Positions 26,372 to 35,885 are shown, counted from the first letter of the stretch. The stretch is DNA of 64,000 nucleotides from Listeria innocua (GCF_028596125.1 NZ_CP117229.1:852001-916000), one strand, 5' to 3'. Program-made: numbers and translations. The notes: generated from the sequence alone by a model not told the origin.

Positions 26372-27046
26372 ATGGCAGAGAAGACAATAGTAGAAAAATT
26401 ACAACTGACTAAGTACAAAGAAGCAGTCATCCTAAATCAACCAGATGGAGCTGATTATTTTCGAAATCTAGCGAATTACGAAGAAAAACTAACAGATAAG
26501 CAATACGATTTAATTTTTGACTTTGTTGAAACGCTAGAAGAATTAGTGTCTTTTACGAAAGACGTTATTGCTACAAATAAACTTTCCGCGAATGGTTATT
26601 TATTTTTCGCTTATCCGAAAAAAGGCAATAAAAAATTCGCTACATATGTCCACCGCGATGAACTCATGCCGGCGCTTAAAACCGATGAGGAAGGTTACGT
26701 CGATGGTAGCACGCTCAAATTCACGCGAATGGTCGCACTTGATGAAACATACACGGTTGTTGGACTAAAAGAAGCAGCAAAACTAAAAGCGAAGGGCGTA
26801 AAGAAAAATAATCCTTCCGCAGATGAATATGCCGATTATGTACCGCTTGTCGCAGAATTTTTAGCAGATAAAGGTGATTTACAAGCATTTTACAATAATT
26901 TAGCGACAGGATACCAGCGTGTTTGGGCTCGTTATATTTATTCTGCCAAACAACCAGCCACTCAAGAAAAAAGACGCGTAGAAATGGTCGATATTTTGAG
27001 TCAAGGATACAAAACAAAAGATCTTTACCGCCAAGGAAAAAAGTAA
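26372..27046 (+). CDS. Protein with C-terminal YdeI/OmdA-like region
   Basis: This 224-residue cytoplasmic protein ends with YQRVWARYIYSAKQPATQEK and then RVEMVDILSQGYKTKDLY, like the C-terminal motif of the YdeI/OmpD-associated family. In those proteins the segment is short and follows a small beta domain. The N-terminal 130 residues are charged and helical and I do not place them with confidence. The ATG follows GAGGTG. It is a single-gene unit. The family name is a guess from the C-terminus; function is unknown. Confidence 0.6.
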   Translation: MAEKTIVEKLQLTKYKEAVILNQPDGADYFRNLANYEEKLTDKQYDLIFDFVETLEELVSFTKDVIATNKLSANGYLFFAYPKKGNKKFATYVHRDELMPALKTDEEGYVDGSTLKFTRMVALDETYTVVGLKEAAKLKAKGVKKNNPSADEYADYVPLVAEFLADKGDLQAFYNNLATGYQRVWARYIYSAKQPATQEKRRVEMVDILSQGYKTKDLYRQGKK

Positions 27047-27176
27047 CCAGATAATTTTATTTGGTTATTTTTGCGTTTGAAACTGCTTCTTTATGTAAAA
27101 GTGTGGAACCGTGATAGAATAGAGGAGGAATAAGGCGAAGGAAAATCTTGTTGCACTGGAAAAGGGGACATGCAGG

Positions 27177-27674
27177 ATGGCGAATTATATTAACAAAGAA
27201 AGGCGCCAAATTGATTTTGATCCATTTGAATTACGGATAATTGCCGTACCAGAAGTAGTAGCGGTTCAATTTAAGCCGCGCTCAGAACATACTTTACTTA
27301 TTCGTATTGCGGATGTTGGCGCAACGTATCAGCCACTCAAACACGAAGCACTTTTTGAAGCTATTTTGCCCGTTCATTTTAACGATATTAACGAAGAAGA
27401 CGATTACTGGGGATTAAGTGACAAAGAGCAGGCCGAGATGAAGCTGTTTAATGAGGTTCATCGTGACTTGATTTATGATTTTGTGGATGAACATCCAGAT
27501 TTCACGCAAATCGTAGTCCATTGTCATGCTGGAGTCAGTCGAAGTAGCGCCGTTGCTATGGGTATTGCTGAACATTTAGGAGATACCGACACCTATGAAA
27601 AACTTCAAGTGATTAAACGTTACTTACCAAATCCGCGGGTTCTCGCGATTATGCGGGGCGAAGCGTATTTATAA
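27177..27674 (+). CDS. Dual-specificity / tyrosine phosphatase-like protein
   Basis: This 165-residue protein holds the Cys-x5-Arg phosphatase loop in VHCHAGVSRSSAVAMG, with Cys116 as nucleophile and Arg122. A general acid may be one of the Asp residues in INEEDDYWGLSD. This form of cysteine phosphatase is distinct from the low-molecular-weight type at 59.6 kb. AAGGGG precedes the start. It lies 35 bases before glutathione reductase and could share its transcript. Substrate is unknown (protein, nucleotide or lipid phosphate are all possible). Confidence 0.8.
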   Translation: MANYINKERRQIDFDPFELRIIAVPEVVAVQFKPRSEHTLLIRIADVGATYQPLKHEALFEAILPVHFNDINEEDDYWGLSDKEQAEMKLFNEVHRDLIYDFVDEHPDFTQIVVHCHAGVSRSSAVAMGIAEHLGDTDTYEKLQVIKRYLPNPRVLAIMRGEAYL

Positions 27675-27709
27675 AAACGAAAACGAAGAAATGTTAGGAG
27701 AGATTTTGT

Positions 27710-29059
27710 ATGGAGAAGCATTATGATTATATTGCGATTGGTGGCGGTAGTGGCGGGATTGCTTCTATTAACCGCGCGGCAATGCACGGGGCAAAGTGTG
27801 CATTAATTGAACCAAAATTTTTAGGTGGTACTTGTGTAAATGTTGGCTGCGTTCCTAAAAAAGTAATGTGGTATGGCGCACAAATCAAAGAAGCAATGGA
27901 TTTATACGCAGATGCTTATGGTTACCAAGTAGATTCAAGCTTTAACTTCCAAAAATTAGTAGAAAACCGGGAAGCTTACATTGAACGAATCCGAGGTTCC
28001 TACAAAAATGGACTTGATAACAATAAAGTTGAATGGATCAAAGGTTACGCCGAATTTGTCGATGAAAAAACGTTACGAGTGAATGGTGAATTAGTAACAG
28101 CGGATCATATTTTAATTGCGACGGGCGGCGAACCAGCACTTCCTTCCATCCCTGGCGCAGAATATGGCATTACTTCAGACGGCTTTTTTGCGTTAAAAGA
28201 GCTTCCTAAAAAAGTGGCGGTTGTCGGCGCGGGTTATATTGCTGTTGAGTTAGCCGGTGTATTACAGCAATTTGGATCAGATACGCATCTTTTTGTACGT
28301 AAACATGCTCCTCTGCGTAATTTTGACCCGATTTTAACAGATACATTGACTGAGCTTATCGAGCAATCTGACATGACTTTGCATAAACATGCCGTTCCTC
28401 AAAAAGTGGAAAAAAACTCGGATGGTAGTTTAACTATATTTTTAGAAGATGGTCGTACGGAAACAGTAGATACTTTAATCTGGGCAATCGGCCGTAAACC
28501 GGTTATTAAAGGGCTTCAAATCGAAAAAGCGGGCGTTGAACTTGTGGATAGCGGGCATATTGCGGTAGATAAATTCCAAAATACCAATGTAGACGGGATT
28601 TATGCAGTTGGCGATGTAACGGGACATTACGAATTGACTCCAGTTGCGATTGCTGCTGGTCGTCGTCTTTCAGAACGCCTTTTCAATAATAAAAAAGATG
28701 CTCATTTAACCTATGAAAATATTCCAACTGTTGTCTTTAGCCATCCAGCTATTGGTACAGTTGGCTTAACAGAACCAGAAGCTATTGAAAAATATGGCAA
28801 AGAAAATATTAAAGTATATACGTCTAGCTTTACGTCGATGTATACAGCTATTACAGACCACCGCGAGCCTTGCCGGATGAAATTGATTTGTGAAGGGAAG
28901 ACTGAACGCGTAATCGGCCTGCATGGTATTGGTTACGGAGTGGATGAAATGATTCAAGGATTTGCTGTTGCTATTAATATGGGAGCAACAAAAGCTGATT
29001 TTGATAATACAGTTGCTATCCACCCAACAGGATCTGAAGAATTTGTTACAATGAAATAG
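27710..29059 (+). CDS. Glutathione reductase
   Basis: This 449-residue flavoprotein reduces glutathione disulfide with NADPH. The FAD loop [13 protein letters not shown], the redox disulfide Cys42/Cys47 in [13 protein letters not shown], the pyridine-nucleotide loop [15 protein letters not shown], and the dimer-interface [11 protein letters not shown] with the active-site His-Glu are all present. Listeria makes glutathione with GshF and uses it to activate PrfA, so this enzyme feeds redox balance. A site TTAGGAGAG precedes the ATG. The next gene follows 28 bases later with its own AGGAGGA. Confidence 0.9.
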   Translation: MEKHYDYIAIGGGSGGIASINRAAMHGAKCALIEPKFLGGTCVNVGCVPKKVMWYGAQIKEAMDLYADAYGYQVDSSFNFQKLVENREAYIERIRGSYKNGLDNNKVEWIKGYAEFVDEKTLRVNGELVTADHILIATGGEPALPSIPGAEYGITSDGFFALKELPKKVAVVGAGYIAVELAGVLQQFGSDTHLFVRKHAPLRNFDPILTDTLTELIEQSDMTLHKHAVPQKVEKNSDGSLTIFLEDGRTETVDTLIWAIGRKPVIKGLQIEKAGVELVDSGHIAVDKFQNTNVDGIYAVGDVTGHYELTPVAIAAGRRLSERLFNNKKDAHLTYENIPTVVFSHPAIGTVGLTEPEAIEKYGKENIKVYTSSFTSMYTAITDHREPCRMKLICEGKTERVIGLHGIGYGVDEMIQGFAVAINMGATKADFDNTVAIHPTGSEEFVTMK

Positions 29060-29087
29060 AAAACAACGATGGAGGAGGAAGTACGTA

Positions 29088-29762
29088 ATGGGAAAAAAAT
29101 TATCACTTTATTTTGTAAGACATGGTCAAACATATTTAAACAAAAATCTACGTATGCAGGGCTGGGCTGATACGCCGCTTACACCAGAAGGAATTGAAGT
29201 TGTAAAAGAAAGTGGTCGCGGACTTGCCGAAACGGAATTCGTCGCCGCTTATTCAAGTGACTTACACCGTACAATCGCAACAGCAGGACACTTACTAAAA
29301 GAAAATAAACATGCATTCGGCTTAACTCTTGAACCACTAAGCGAATTTCGGGAAACATTCTTCGGTTCCTATGAAGGTGAAAAAGGCGATGTAGCTTGGA
29401 ACGAAATTGCTCATCATATGGGTTACGCAAATCAAGACGAATTATTTAAAAACGCAGATGTTCGAGAAACGATGAATGGCACGAAAGCCGCTGACCCAAC
29501 TGGTGATGCGGAAGATTTTATGACATTCTGGACGCGGGTAGAACAAGGTTTCTTACATGTCATTAATCGGCACCGTGAAACAGGCGGGAACGTTCTTATT
29601 GTCGCTCACGGAAATACCATTCGCAACATTGTCCACGAACTGGAACCATCCATGGACGAATCAGTCATTCTAGACAATGCGAGTGTTACTGTTTTAGCTT
29701 ATGAAAATGGTTTATTCAAATTAGAACGTTTAAACGATACTTCTCATTTTAAAAAAGCATAG
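29088..29762 (+). CDS. Phosphoglycerate-mutase/histidine-phosphatase family protein
   Basis: The 224-residue protein has the histidine-phosphatase start SLYFVRHGQTYLN, with His12 as phospho-residue, and VAHGNTIRN as the second His motif. Arg residues in YSSDLHRTIATA fit the phosphate pocket. The EGD-e counterpart is annotated as a phosphoglycerate mutase, but the closest pattern is broad-specificity phosphatases, so the substrate is open. It shares a transcript with glutathione reductase by spacing and ends at a bidirectional terminator. Confidence 0.82.
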   Translation: MGKKLSLYFVRHGQTYLNKNLRMQGWADTPLTPEGIEVVKESGRGLAETEFVAAYSSDLHRTIATAGHLLKENKHAFGLTLEPLSEFRETFFGSYEGEKGDVAWNEIAHHMGYANQDELFKNADVRETMNGTKAADPTGDAEDFMTFWTRVEQGFLHVINRHRETGGNVLIVAHGNTIRNIVHELEPSMDESVILDNASVTVLAYENGLFKLERLNDTSHFKKA

Positions 29763-29804
29763 AAAAAACGAGCTTTAGGAACTAGTTTCCCAAAGCTCGT
29801 TATT
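29763..29804. terminator. Bidirectional terminator
   Basis: AACGAGCTTT and AAAGCTCGTT form the main stem around a 15-base loop with inner pairing (GGA/TTCC), flanked by A and T runs. It separates the convergent mutase-like and AI-2E genes. Confidence 0.82.
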
Positions 29805-30941
29805 TTATTCTGTCGGCGGATTAGACCCAGGTGGATTATTATCAATTGCCAGCTGTCCTCGCCTTAATTTAATTAACCGATTCACATTGACGATAATTGT
29901 TTTTACTACCGCGTAAAGTGGAACACCTAAGATCATTCCAAAAATTCCTGCTAAATTACCTGCAACAATCAAGATGATGATAATAGTGAGCGGGTGAATG
30001 GATAATGATTTACCCATAATATATGGAGAAAGTAAGTTAGAGTCAATTTGTTGGACGATGGTAACGACAACAATTACGAGTAAAGCCTGAACTGGAGAAG
30101 TGAATAGCGCCACGATAACCGCGGGAGCTGCTCCAAGGAATGGTCCAAGATAAGGAATAATGTTCGTTGCACCTGCAATAAATCCAAACAGAAGGGCATA
30201 TGGTTGACCAATAATTAAGTAACCAATAAAAGTAAACAAACCAACAAACATACAATCAATCGCTTGAGAACTAATATAAGTAGAAATTGTTTTGTTCATT
30301 TCTTTAATAATTTGTTTTGCTTCAGTACGAATGCCTGCTGGGAAAAATTTGCCAGAAGACTCAACGAATTTATGACCATCTTTAAACATATAAAAGACGA
30401 TAAATGGAACTGTTACAAGAATCATAACGAAACCAGAAACAAACGAGATAATCGCGCCAAAACTAGAAGCTACCCCATCAACTACCACAGACATAATTTT
30501 CGGTAAGGAAATGTTGAGTTTCGAAAGTTCTTGTTTCATATCAATATCTTTTAATGCAGAATTATTTGAGAGACTTTGTAGCCATTTTTCAAAATCTTGC
30601 CAGTAACCTGGTATTGCTTTTGCAAGTTCAGCTACTTGGTCAGCAAGTGTTGGACCGAGTTGCATTACAGCTAGAACAACAAGCGCGATAAACGCGATAA
30701 AAATCAAAATAACACTTAAAAGTCGCGGAACTTTTCTCTTTTCTAAAAATAAAACTAGCGGATTGAATAAATAGAATAAAAATCCTGCTACTAGAATAGG
30801 CATAAATAAAGTGGAAACGATTATACCGATTGGTGAAAATATGTACTTCATCTGCAACAGAATAAATAAAACTGCCACAACTGCTAAAATTTCAATAGTC
30901 CAAAAAAACAATTTACTATCCCTAAAACGTGAAAATTTCAA
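29805..30941 (-). CDS. AI-2E-family transporter
   Basis: This 378-residue membrane protein has three N-terminal hydrophobic helices, a soluble middle and about four to five C-terminal helices, including GFIAGATNIIPYLGPFLGAAPAVIVAL, the family mark. Named after the TqsA/YdgG protein linked to AI-2 export; other members act in ion or stress tolerance, so the cargo is uncertain. The start is TTG behind AAGAAGGGG. It runs alone on the minus strand, opposite the YtrA-type regulator. Confidence 0.85.
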   Translation of the reverse strand: MKFSRFRDSKLFFWTIEILAVVAVLFILLQMKYIFSPIGIIVSTLFMPILVAGFLFYLFNPLVLFLEKRKVPRLLSVILIFIAFIALVVLAVMQLGPTLADQVAELAKAIPGYWQDFEKWLQSLSNNSALKDIDMKQELSKLNISLPKIMSVVVDGVASSFGAIISFVSGFVMILVTVPFIVFYMFKDGHKFVESSGKFFPAGIRTEAKQIIKEMNKTISTYISSQAIDCMFVGLFTFIGYLIIGQPYALLFGFIAGATNIIPYLGPFLGAAPAVIVALFTSPVQALLVIVVVTIVQQIDSNLLSPYIMGKSLSIHPLTIIIILIVAGNLAGIFGMILGVPLYAVVKTIIVNVNRLIKLRRGQLAIDNNPPGSNPPTE

Positions 30942-31023
30942 ATGATCCCCTTCTTTCTATAAACCTTATTGTTAAATTTTATAGTACCATTAACTGCTTT
31001 AAATAGCCACTGAATTTATGATG

Positions 31024-31052
31024 TTGACTTAAAAATATATGTGTTATACAAT
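31024..31052 (+). promoter_or_regulatory. SigA promoter of the YtrA-type operon
   Basis: TTGACT at 31024-31029, 17 bases, then TACAAT at 31047-31052. Confidence 0.75.
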
Positions 31053-31062
31053 GTGTATAACA
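31042..31062 (+). promoter_or_regulatory. Perfect operator palindrome over the -10 box
   Basis: TGTTATACA at 31042-31050 and TGTATAACA at 31054-31062 are exact inverted copies with three bases between. The site covers the -10 box of the regulator gene, so autorepression is likely. Confidence 0.75.
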
Positions 31063-31082
31063 GTTAGAGAAGAGGTGTTTGT

Positions 31083-31475
31083 ATGTTACTCGCGATTGAC
31101 TTACAATCAGACGAGCCGATTTATACACAAATATGTAATCAAATTATTGAAGGCATGGCAAAACGGGAACTTTTACCGGGAGATAAACTTCCTTCCGTGC
31201 GAAGTCTTGGTGCGGATATTGGTATTAATTTTCATACCGTAAATAAAGCATACCAAATCTTAAAGCAAGAAGGATTTATTCAAATACACCGCCAAAAAGG
31301 AGTAGTTATACATCCAGATGGCGTGGCAAAAGCAGATCAACTATTTTTCACTAAGCTGCAAACAAAACTAAGACCATTAATTGCAGAATCGATTGTGCGT
31401 AGCGTGAGTGAGGAAGAGTGGCTAGAAATTAGTAAAGCTATTTTTAACGAAATGAAAGGGCGGAGTGTGGAGTAG
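31083..31475 (+). CDS. GntR-family regulator, YtrA subfamily
   Basis: This short 130-residue regulator has a winged-helix domain (PIYTQICNQIIEGMAKRELL, then LPSVRSLGADIGINFHTVNKAY) and a brief C-terminal helical tail, as in the YtrA subgroup. Such repressors usually control membrane or ABC-type genes beside them and respond to cell-envelope agents. AGAGGTG precedes the ATG. The next gene, a membrane protein, begins two bases after the stop. A perfect palindrome over the promoter is the likely operator. Confidence 0.88.
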   Translation: MLLAIDLQSDEPIYTQICNQIIEGMAKRELLPGDKLPSVRSLGADIGINFHTVNKAYQILKQEGFIQIHRQKGVVIHPDGVAKADQLFFTKLQTKLRPLIAESIVRSVSEEEWLEISKAIFNEMKGRSVE

Positions 31476-31477
31476 TT

Positions 31478-32581
31478 ATGGAAATCATCATTTATATTTT
31501 TGTCAGTATTGCTATTATTTCACTGCAAGCAATTACGCCATTTGTGATACGTAAATCCGAATGTTTCGGGGTAAATGTGGGCGAACGCGCTAATCGAAAT
31601 GCAGAACTAACCCAACTTAAAAAACAATATGTTGGTCAAGTGATTTTATGGACTGTATTGGTTGCTATCATTGGAATTGCATTAATTCAAGGTTTTCATT
31701 GGAGTGAAAACATTCAAGCGGGAATCTTTATCATATCCATGTTCGGTCAATTAATTGTTTCTTTCATTATTTACTATCGTTTTCATCACACAACATTACA
31801 GTGGAAAAGAGAAAAAATCGAGTCTGGTGAAATTTCAACCAATTCGATTATCATGGTAGATACTAGTTTTCATCGCAGGAAAATGGTTATTTCGTATACT
31901 TGGTTTGTAGTGCCATTACTTATTTTTATTATCACACTTGCCATTACAGTAGTGTTCTATCCAATTGCACCAGAGGCTTTTCCAGTCCATTTTGATATGA
32001 ATGGAGTCGTGACTGACACCGTTCAAAAATCGGTGAGAGCTGCTTTACTTTTACCAATGCTACAATTAGGGATGATTGCTTTATTTATATTTATTAATTT
32101 CGTTATTGCGAGAAGCAAACAAACGGTGGAAAATGAAAACCCGGCAGATTCATTAAAACGGAATATGCTGTTTAGACAAATTTCTAGTAAAGCAATGTTG
32201 ATTATGTGCGTTATTCTGGTTATTGATTTTCTCGTAATGCAAGTAGTTATTTTACTTTCACTCTCGCCTGAAATTATGATGATTACCATGAGTATTTCTA
32301 TCATCTTAATATTACTTGGAACAGTACTCCTTGCTGTAAAAGTAGGACAAGGTGGAAGTAGGCTAAAATTTGCTAACGAACCAGATAATGTGAATAAACC
32401 AATTCGTGATGATGATGCGTTTTGGAAAGCTGGAGTAATCTATTTTAACAGGAATGATCCTGCTTTATTTGTTGAAAAACGTTTTGGCATTGGCTGGACG
32501 ATCAACACTGCCCGCCCTGTTGCATGGCTCACTTTTGTTTTTATTATTGCAGCGATAGTTTTCATTAGTATCTTGTTTTAA
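31478..32581 (+). CDS. DUF1648-containing membrane protein
   Basis: This 367-residue protein has about eight hydrophobic helices. The DUF1648 motif FPVHFDMNGVVTD lies near residue 170, and the C-terminal region DDAFWKAGVIYFNRNDPALF followed by KRFGIGWTINTARP fits the DUF5808 type. Related proteins sit beside YtrA- or SdpR-type regulators in Firmicutes and are thought to sense or resist membrane stress. It is coupled to the regulator gene. Function is inferred only from context. The downstream SigB promoter begins inside its last codons. Confidence 0.78.
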   Translation: MEIIIYIFVSIAIISLQAITPFVIRKSECFGVNVGERANRNAELTQLKKQYVGQVILWTVLVAIIGIALIQGFHWSENIQAGIFIISMFGQLIVSFIIYYRFHHTTLQWKREKIESGEISTNSIIMVDTSFHRRKMVISYTWFVVPLLIFIITLAITVVFYPIAPEAFPVHFDMNGVVTDTVQKSVRAALLLPMLQLGMIALFIFINFVIARSKQTVENENPADSLKRNMLFRQISSKAMLIMCVILVIDFLVMQVVILLSLSPEIMMITMSISIILILLGTVLLAVKVGQGGSRLKFANEPDNVNKPIRDDDAFWKAGVIYFNRNDPALFVEKRFGIGWTINTARPVAWLTFVFIIAAIVFISILF

Positions 32582-32600
32582 GTAAAGTTTAGTAGGGTAT
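32575..32600 (+). promoter_or_regulatory. SigB-type promoter of the GyrI-like gene
   Basis: GTTTTA at 32575-32580, 14 bases, then GGGTAT at 32595-32600, an almost ideal SigB promoter. The start of transcription would lie about 75 bases before the ATG. Confidence 0.82.
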
Positions 32601-32682
32601 TTATCATGTGTTATGCGGATAAAAAATTAAAATCATCTATGAATCTTCTGCCGTAATATTCTTTTTAAAAGGAGTGTTAATC

Positions 32683-33186
32683 ATGGCGATTAGACAAGGA
32701 CGATTAGAAGAATGGGAAGGTTTCACGGGGATTGCGCTTGTTCACGAAGGATTAAAAACAGAAGCATTTCATACCGGAATTAAAACAGCTTTTAAAGAAA
32801 TGCTCAAACTTGCGCAAGATTTAGATGATTTTTCAGAACTAAAAGAGGTCTATGGTATTTCCGTCCATAATATAGAAGATGGTATAACGTATTACGCTGT
32901 CATCCCAGTTGAGCAAAAGTACGCTCACTTAAAAGAACCACTAGAATGGATTGAAGTTCCAGCACATACTTATTTTGTAGCGGAACATATAGCAGAGACC
33001 GATATACTAGAAAGTTACGAGGAAATAGCTCGAGCAATACAACAAAAAGAGTACAAGCCGTATATTACTGCAAACAATCCAGTTTTTGATCCATTACCAT
33101 TTAAATTAGAAATTTATGCGAAAAACGGTGAAGAAAGTGCGGATATTGAAATTAGGATACCCGTTGTAAAAGAACTCCATACGTAA
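32683..33186 (+). CDS. GyrI-like small-molecule-binding domain protein
   Basis: This 167-residue protein has the AraC-effector/GyrI-like fold: EGFTGIALVHEGLKT, YGISVHNIEDGITYYAVIPVE and IEVPAHTYFVAEH, ending in LEIYAKNGEE and IEIRIPV. There is no DNA-binding domain. Stand-alone members bind hydrophobic ligands or hydrolyse certain drugs. The ATG at 32683 is spaced from AAAGGAG; an earlier GTG lies in that site. A strong SigB promoter suggests it is part of the general stress response. Confidence 0.8.
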   Translation: MAIRQGRLEEWEGFTGIALVHEGLKTEAFHTGIKTAFKEMLKLAQDLDDFSELKEVYGISVHNIEDGITYYAVIPVEQKYAHLKEPLEWIEVPAHTYFVAEHIAETDILESYEEIARAIQQKEYKPYITANNPVFDPLPFKLEIYAKNGEESADIEIRIPVVKELHT

Positions 33187-33189
33187 AAC

Positions 33190-33222
33190 GCGAGCCCGGG
33201 ACTTTTGTGCCGGGCTTTTTTA
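33190..33222 (+). terminator. Terminator of the GyrI-like gene
   Basis: AGCCCGG pairs with CCGGGCT around a nine-base loop with a T run after it. Confidence 0.87.
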
Positions 33223-33300
33223 TACTAGCAAGCTGTTTTTGATTATGCTATAATAAGAACGCAATTTTGTGATTATTTTAACAAGAAGGAAGGGATTCAT

Positions 33301-34113
33301 GTGGGATATTATAGCCCGCAGGAAGTAACAGAGATTACGATTGAAAAAGGGACGCAAAAAGCAAATTCGAGTACATTAACACTCGTTTTACTAGGTTTTT
33401 TGGGTGGCGCTTTTATTTCTCTTGGTTACTTATTATACATACGCGCAGTAGGAACAATGCCTCACGAATGGGGCAGTTTTGCAACGCTTATTGGTGCGAG
33501 CCTTTTTCCAGTTGGGCTTGTGTGCATTTTACTCGGTGGAGGAGAATTAATCACTGGCAACATGATGGCGGTAGCGATTGCTTGGTATGACAAAAAGATT
33601 TCCTTCCAACAATTACTTAGAAACTGGGCGATTGTGTCCGTCATGAACTTAGTCGGCGCCTTTTTCGTCGCATACTTCTTCGGGCATTTCGTTGGCTTAA
33701 CAGAAGGAGATTTTTTACCCAAAACACTTGCAACAGCTGGAGCAAAAATTAACGATCCTTTCTGGGTTGCTTTCGTTTCAGGTATCGGGTGTAACTGGTT
33801 TGTTGGAATTGCTGTGTGGCTTTGTTACGCGGCTAAAGACTTTGCTGGAAAAATCCTCGGTATTTGGTTCCCCGTCATGGCTTTTGTAGCTATCGGATTT
33901 CAGCACGTTGTCGCCAATATGTTTATTATCCCAGCCGCAATTTTCGCTGGATACTATTCATGGGCAGATTTTATTTGGAACGTCATCCCAGTATACCTCG
34001 GAAACGTAGTCGGCGGAGCAGTTTTTGTCAGCCTTTTCTATTTCCTTGCATATAAGAAAAACGCACCGAAAAAAGTAAAAGAAGAAATACATCAACCAAT
34101 TGAAGAAAATTAA
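33301..34113 (+). CDS. Formate/nitrite channel (FNT family)
   Basis: This 270-residue protein has six hydrophobic helices and FNT marks: GAFISLGYLLYIRAV, LLGGGELITGNMM, and GIGCNWFVGIAVWLCYAAKD. FNT pentamers move formate, nitrite or related anions. No pyruvate-formate lyase or nitrite gene lies nearby to choose between them. The GTG at 33301 follows AAGAAGGAAGGG. It stands as a single-gene unit with terminators on both sides. Confidence 0.88.
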   Translation: MGYYSPQEVTEITIEKGTQKANSSTLTLVLLGFLGGAFISLGYLLYIRAVGTMPHEWGSFATLIGASLFPVGLVCILLGGGELITGNMMAVAIAWYDKKISFQQLLRNWAIVSVMNLVGAFFVAYFFGHFVGLTEGDFLPKTLATAGAKINDPFWVAFVSGIGCNWFVGIAVWLCYAAKDFAGKILGIWFPVMAFVAIGFQHVVANMFIIPAAIFAGYYSWADFIWNVIPVYLGNVVGGAVFVSLFYFLAYKKNAPKKVKEEIHQPIEEN

Positions 34114-34117
34114 TTAT

Positions 34118-34152
34118 AAAAAGCTAGTTGCACCCGTTGCAGCTAGTTTTTT
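34118..34152 (+). terminator. Terminator of the FNT gene
   Basis: CTAGTTGCA pairs with TGCAGCTAG (one G-U) around CCCGT, followed by a run of eight T. Confidence 0.83.
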
Positions 34153-34336
34153 TTGAAAAAAATTAAAGTTTTTTAGAAAGTCGCTCGTGCCCATCATGCT
34201 GGGATAGAGCAAGTTTTCTTATAAGCCATTTTCTGGGTTTAAGAAGAAAATCCTGATTAAATTTTTCGATTTGTGGAAAACACTATTATAAGCAACGATA
34301 GATTCGGACAGAAAAATTTACTAAGGAGTGGTATTT

Positions 34337-35803
34337 TTGAGTATTAAAGAAACAAGCTTACCAAAAGTTCAAACCAAATTATTTATTAATGGAAAATGGA
34401 TAGATGGCGATAATAAAGAAACAAAAGATATTGTAAATCCAGCAAACGGCGAAGTCATCGCGAAAATTGCTCAAGCAGGACCTAAAGAAACAAAACAAGC
34501 GATTAAAGCTGCAAAAGATGCTTTTCCTGATTGGGCGAAAATGGAACTAGCTGACCGCGTTAAACTCTTGCATAATATTGCTGATTTAATGGAAGAACGA
34601 GCAGATACTTTAGCAAAAATTATGACCTTAGAACAAGGTAAACCATTAAAAGAATCAAAAGGAGAAGTTTTAACCGGCGCGGAAAACTTCCGATTCGCAG
34701 CTGAAGAAGCAAGAAGACTATACGGTGAAACAATCCCAGCTCCAAACAACCACGCGTTTATTGTTAAAAAACAACCAATTGGCGTAGTAGCAGCAATTAC
34801 TCCGTGGAATTTCCCGGGTGGAATGGTGACACGAAAACTCGCACCAGCGCTAGCTACAGGTAATACCATCGTGTTAAAACCATCTGGAGATACCCCGCTT
34901 TCGGCTTTAGCTATCTTTGAAATTTTTGAAGAAGCTGGCTTACCAAAAGGTGTTGCTAATATTGTCATGGGAAGCTCGAAAGAAATCGGTGAAACTTTAA
35001 CAGATAGTGATGATGTCCGCAAATTAACGTTTACAGGTTCGACAAAAGTCGGTCAAACACTATTTAAACAATCTGCTGACACCTTGAAGAAAATCTCGCT
35101 TGAGCTTGGGGGGCACGCACCATTTATCGTGTTTGCGGATGCTAACCTTGAAGCTGCAGTAGATGATTTAATCACAGCAAAATTCCGTAACAATGGTCAA
35201 GTATGTGTATCACCAAACCGCATCTTTGTAGCAAAAGAAATCAAAGAAAAATTCACTAAAACATTAGTCGCTAAAGTAGAAAAACTAAAAGTCGGTAACG
35301 GTTTAGACGACGTAAATGTTGGTCCGCTTATTCGCGAAGATGCCATCGACAAAATCGACAAACAACTTAAAAACGCGACAGATAAAGGCGCCAAAGTCCT
35401 AACTGGTGGCGAACGTTTAACTGGCTCTGACTACGACAAAGGTAATTTCTATAAACCAACTGTTTTAGATAACGTCACTCGTGAAATGGACATCTTTTAT
35501 GAAGAAACATTCGGCCCCGTAATTCCGCTTATCGTTTTTGAAAATGAAGATGAAGCAATTGAAATGGCGAATGATAGCGAATTCGGTCTAGCATCTTATT
35601 TCTATACAAAAGATTTAGCACGCGTTGAAAAAGTCGGTGCAGCTCTAGAATATGGTATGGTTGGTGCAAACGAAATCGCTATATCCAATCCAGAAACTCC
35701 ATTTGGTGGTGTAAAACATTCAGGATTTGGCCGCGAAAATGGTCATTACGGAATGGAAGAATACATCCAAGTGAAATTCATTAACTTAAAATATCGTGAT
35801 TAA
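34337..35803 (+). CDS. NAD(P)-dependent succinate-semialdehyde dehydrogenase
   Basis: This 488-residue aldehyde dehydrogenase has Glu256 in LELGGHAPF, Cys290 in NNGQVCVSPNR, and the cofactor region TPWNFPGGMVTRKLAPAL. Its pattern fits GabD-type enzymes that make succinate from succinate semialdehyde. Listeria lacks 2-oxoglutarate dehydrogenase, so a GABA-shunt route to succinate is a known theme. The start is TTG, eight bases after AAGGAG. The 220-base gap upstream holds a weak SigB-like pair (GTTTTC and GGGTTT, about 16 bases apart near 34212-34239), not certain. Confidence 0.88.
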   Translation: MSIKETSLPKVQTKLFINGKWIDGDNKETKDIVNPANGEVIAKIAQAGPKETKQAIKAAKDAFPDWAKMELADRVKLLHNIADLMEERADTLAKIMTLEQGKPLKESKGEVLTGAENFRFAAEEARRLYGETIPAPNNHAFIVKKQPIGVVAAITPWNFPGGMVTRKLAPALATGNTIVLKPSGDTPLSALAIFEIFEEAGLPKGVANIVMGSSKEIGETLTDSDDVRKLTFTGSTKVGQTLFKQSADTLKKISLELGGHAPFIVFADANLEAAVDDLITAKFRNNGQVCVSPNRIFVAKEIKEKFTKTLVAKVEKLKVGNGLDDVNVGPLIREDAIDKIDKQLKNATDKGAKVLTGGERLTGSDYDKGNFYKPTVLDNVTREMDIFYEETFGPVIPLIVFENEDEAIEMANDSEFGLASYFYTKDLARVEKVGAALEYGMVGANEIAISNPETPFGGVKHSGFGRENGHYGMEEYIQVKFINLKYRD

Positions 35804-35815
35804 ATCAAACGAGAA

Positions 35816-35852
35816 TGGAACTCCTTCGCATCAAGCGAAGGGGTTCTTTTTT
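35816..35852 (+). terminator. Terminator of the dehydrogenase gene
   Basis: GAACTCCTTCGC pairs with GCGAAGGGGTTC (one G-U) around ATCAA, with six T after it. Confidence 0.88.
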
Positions 35853-35858
35853 GCGTAC

Positions 35859-35876
35859 TTTCCTACCAGTAGGAAA
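35859..35876 (+). promoter_or_regulatory. Perfect palindrome upstream of the second PTS promoter
   Basis: TTTCCTAC-CA-GTAGGAAA is an exact 18-base palindrome ending ten bases before the -35 box, with outer TACT/AGTA partly extending it. The position suits an activator site, such as for the LicR-type protein encoded at the end of the operon. Confidence 0.55.
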
Positions 35877-35885
35877 AAAGTATAT

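Noticed and set aside
34140-34336. SigB promoter before the succinate-semialdehyde dehydrogenase gene
   Set aside because: GTTTTC and GGGTTT are present near 34212-34239 but with a long spacer and poor -10; too weak to list as a feature.
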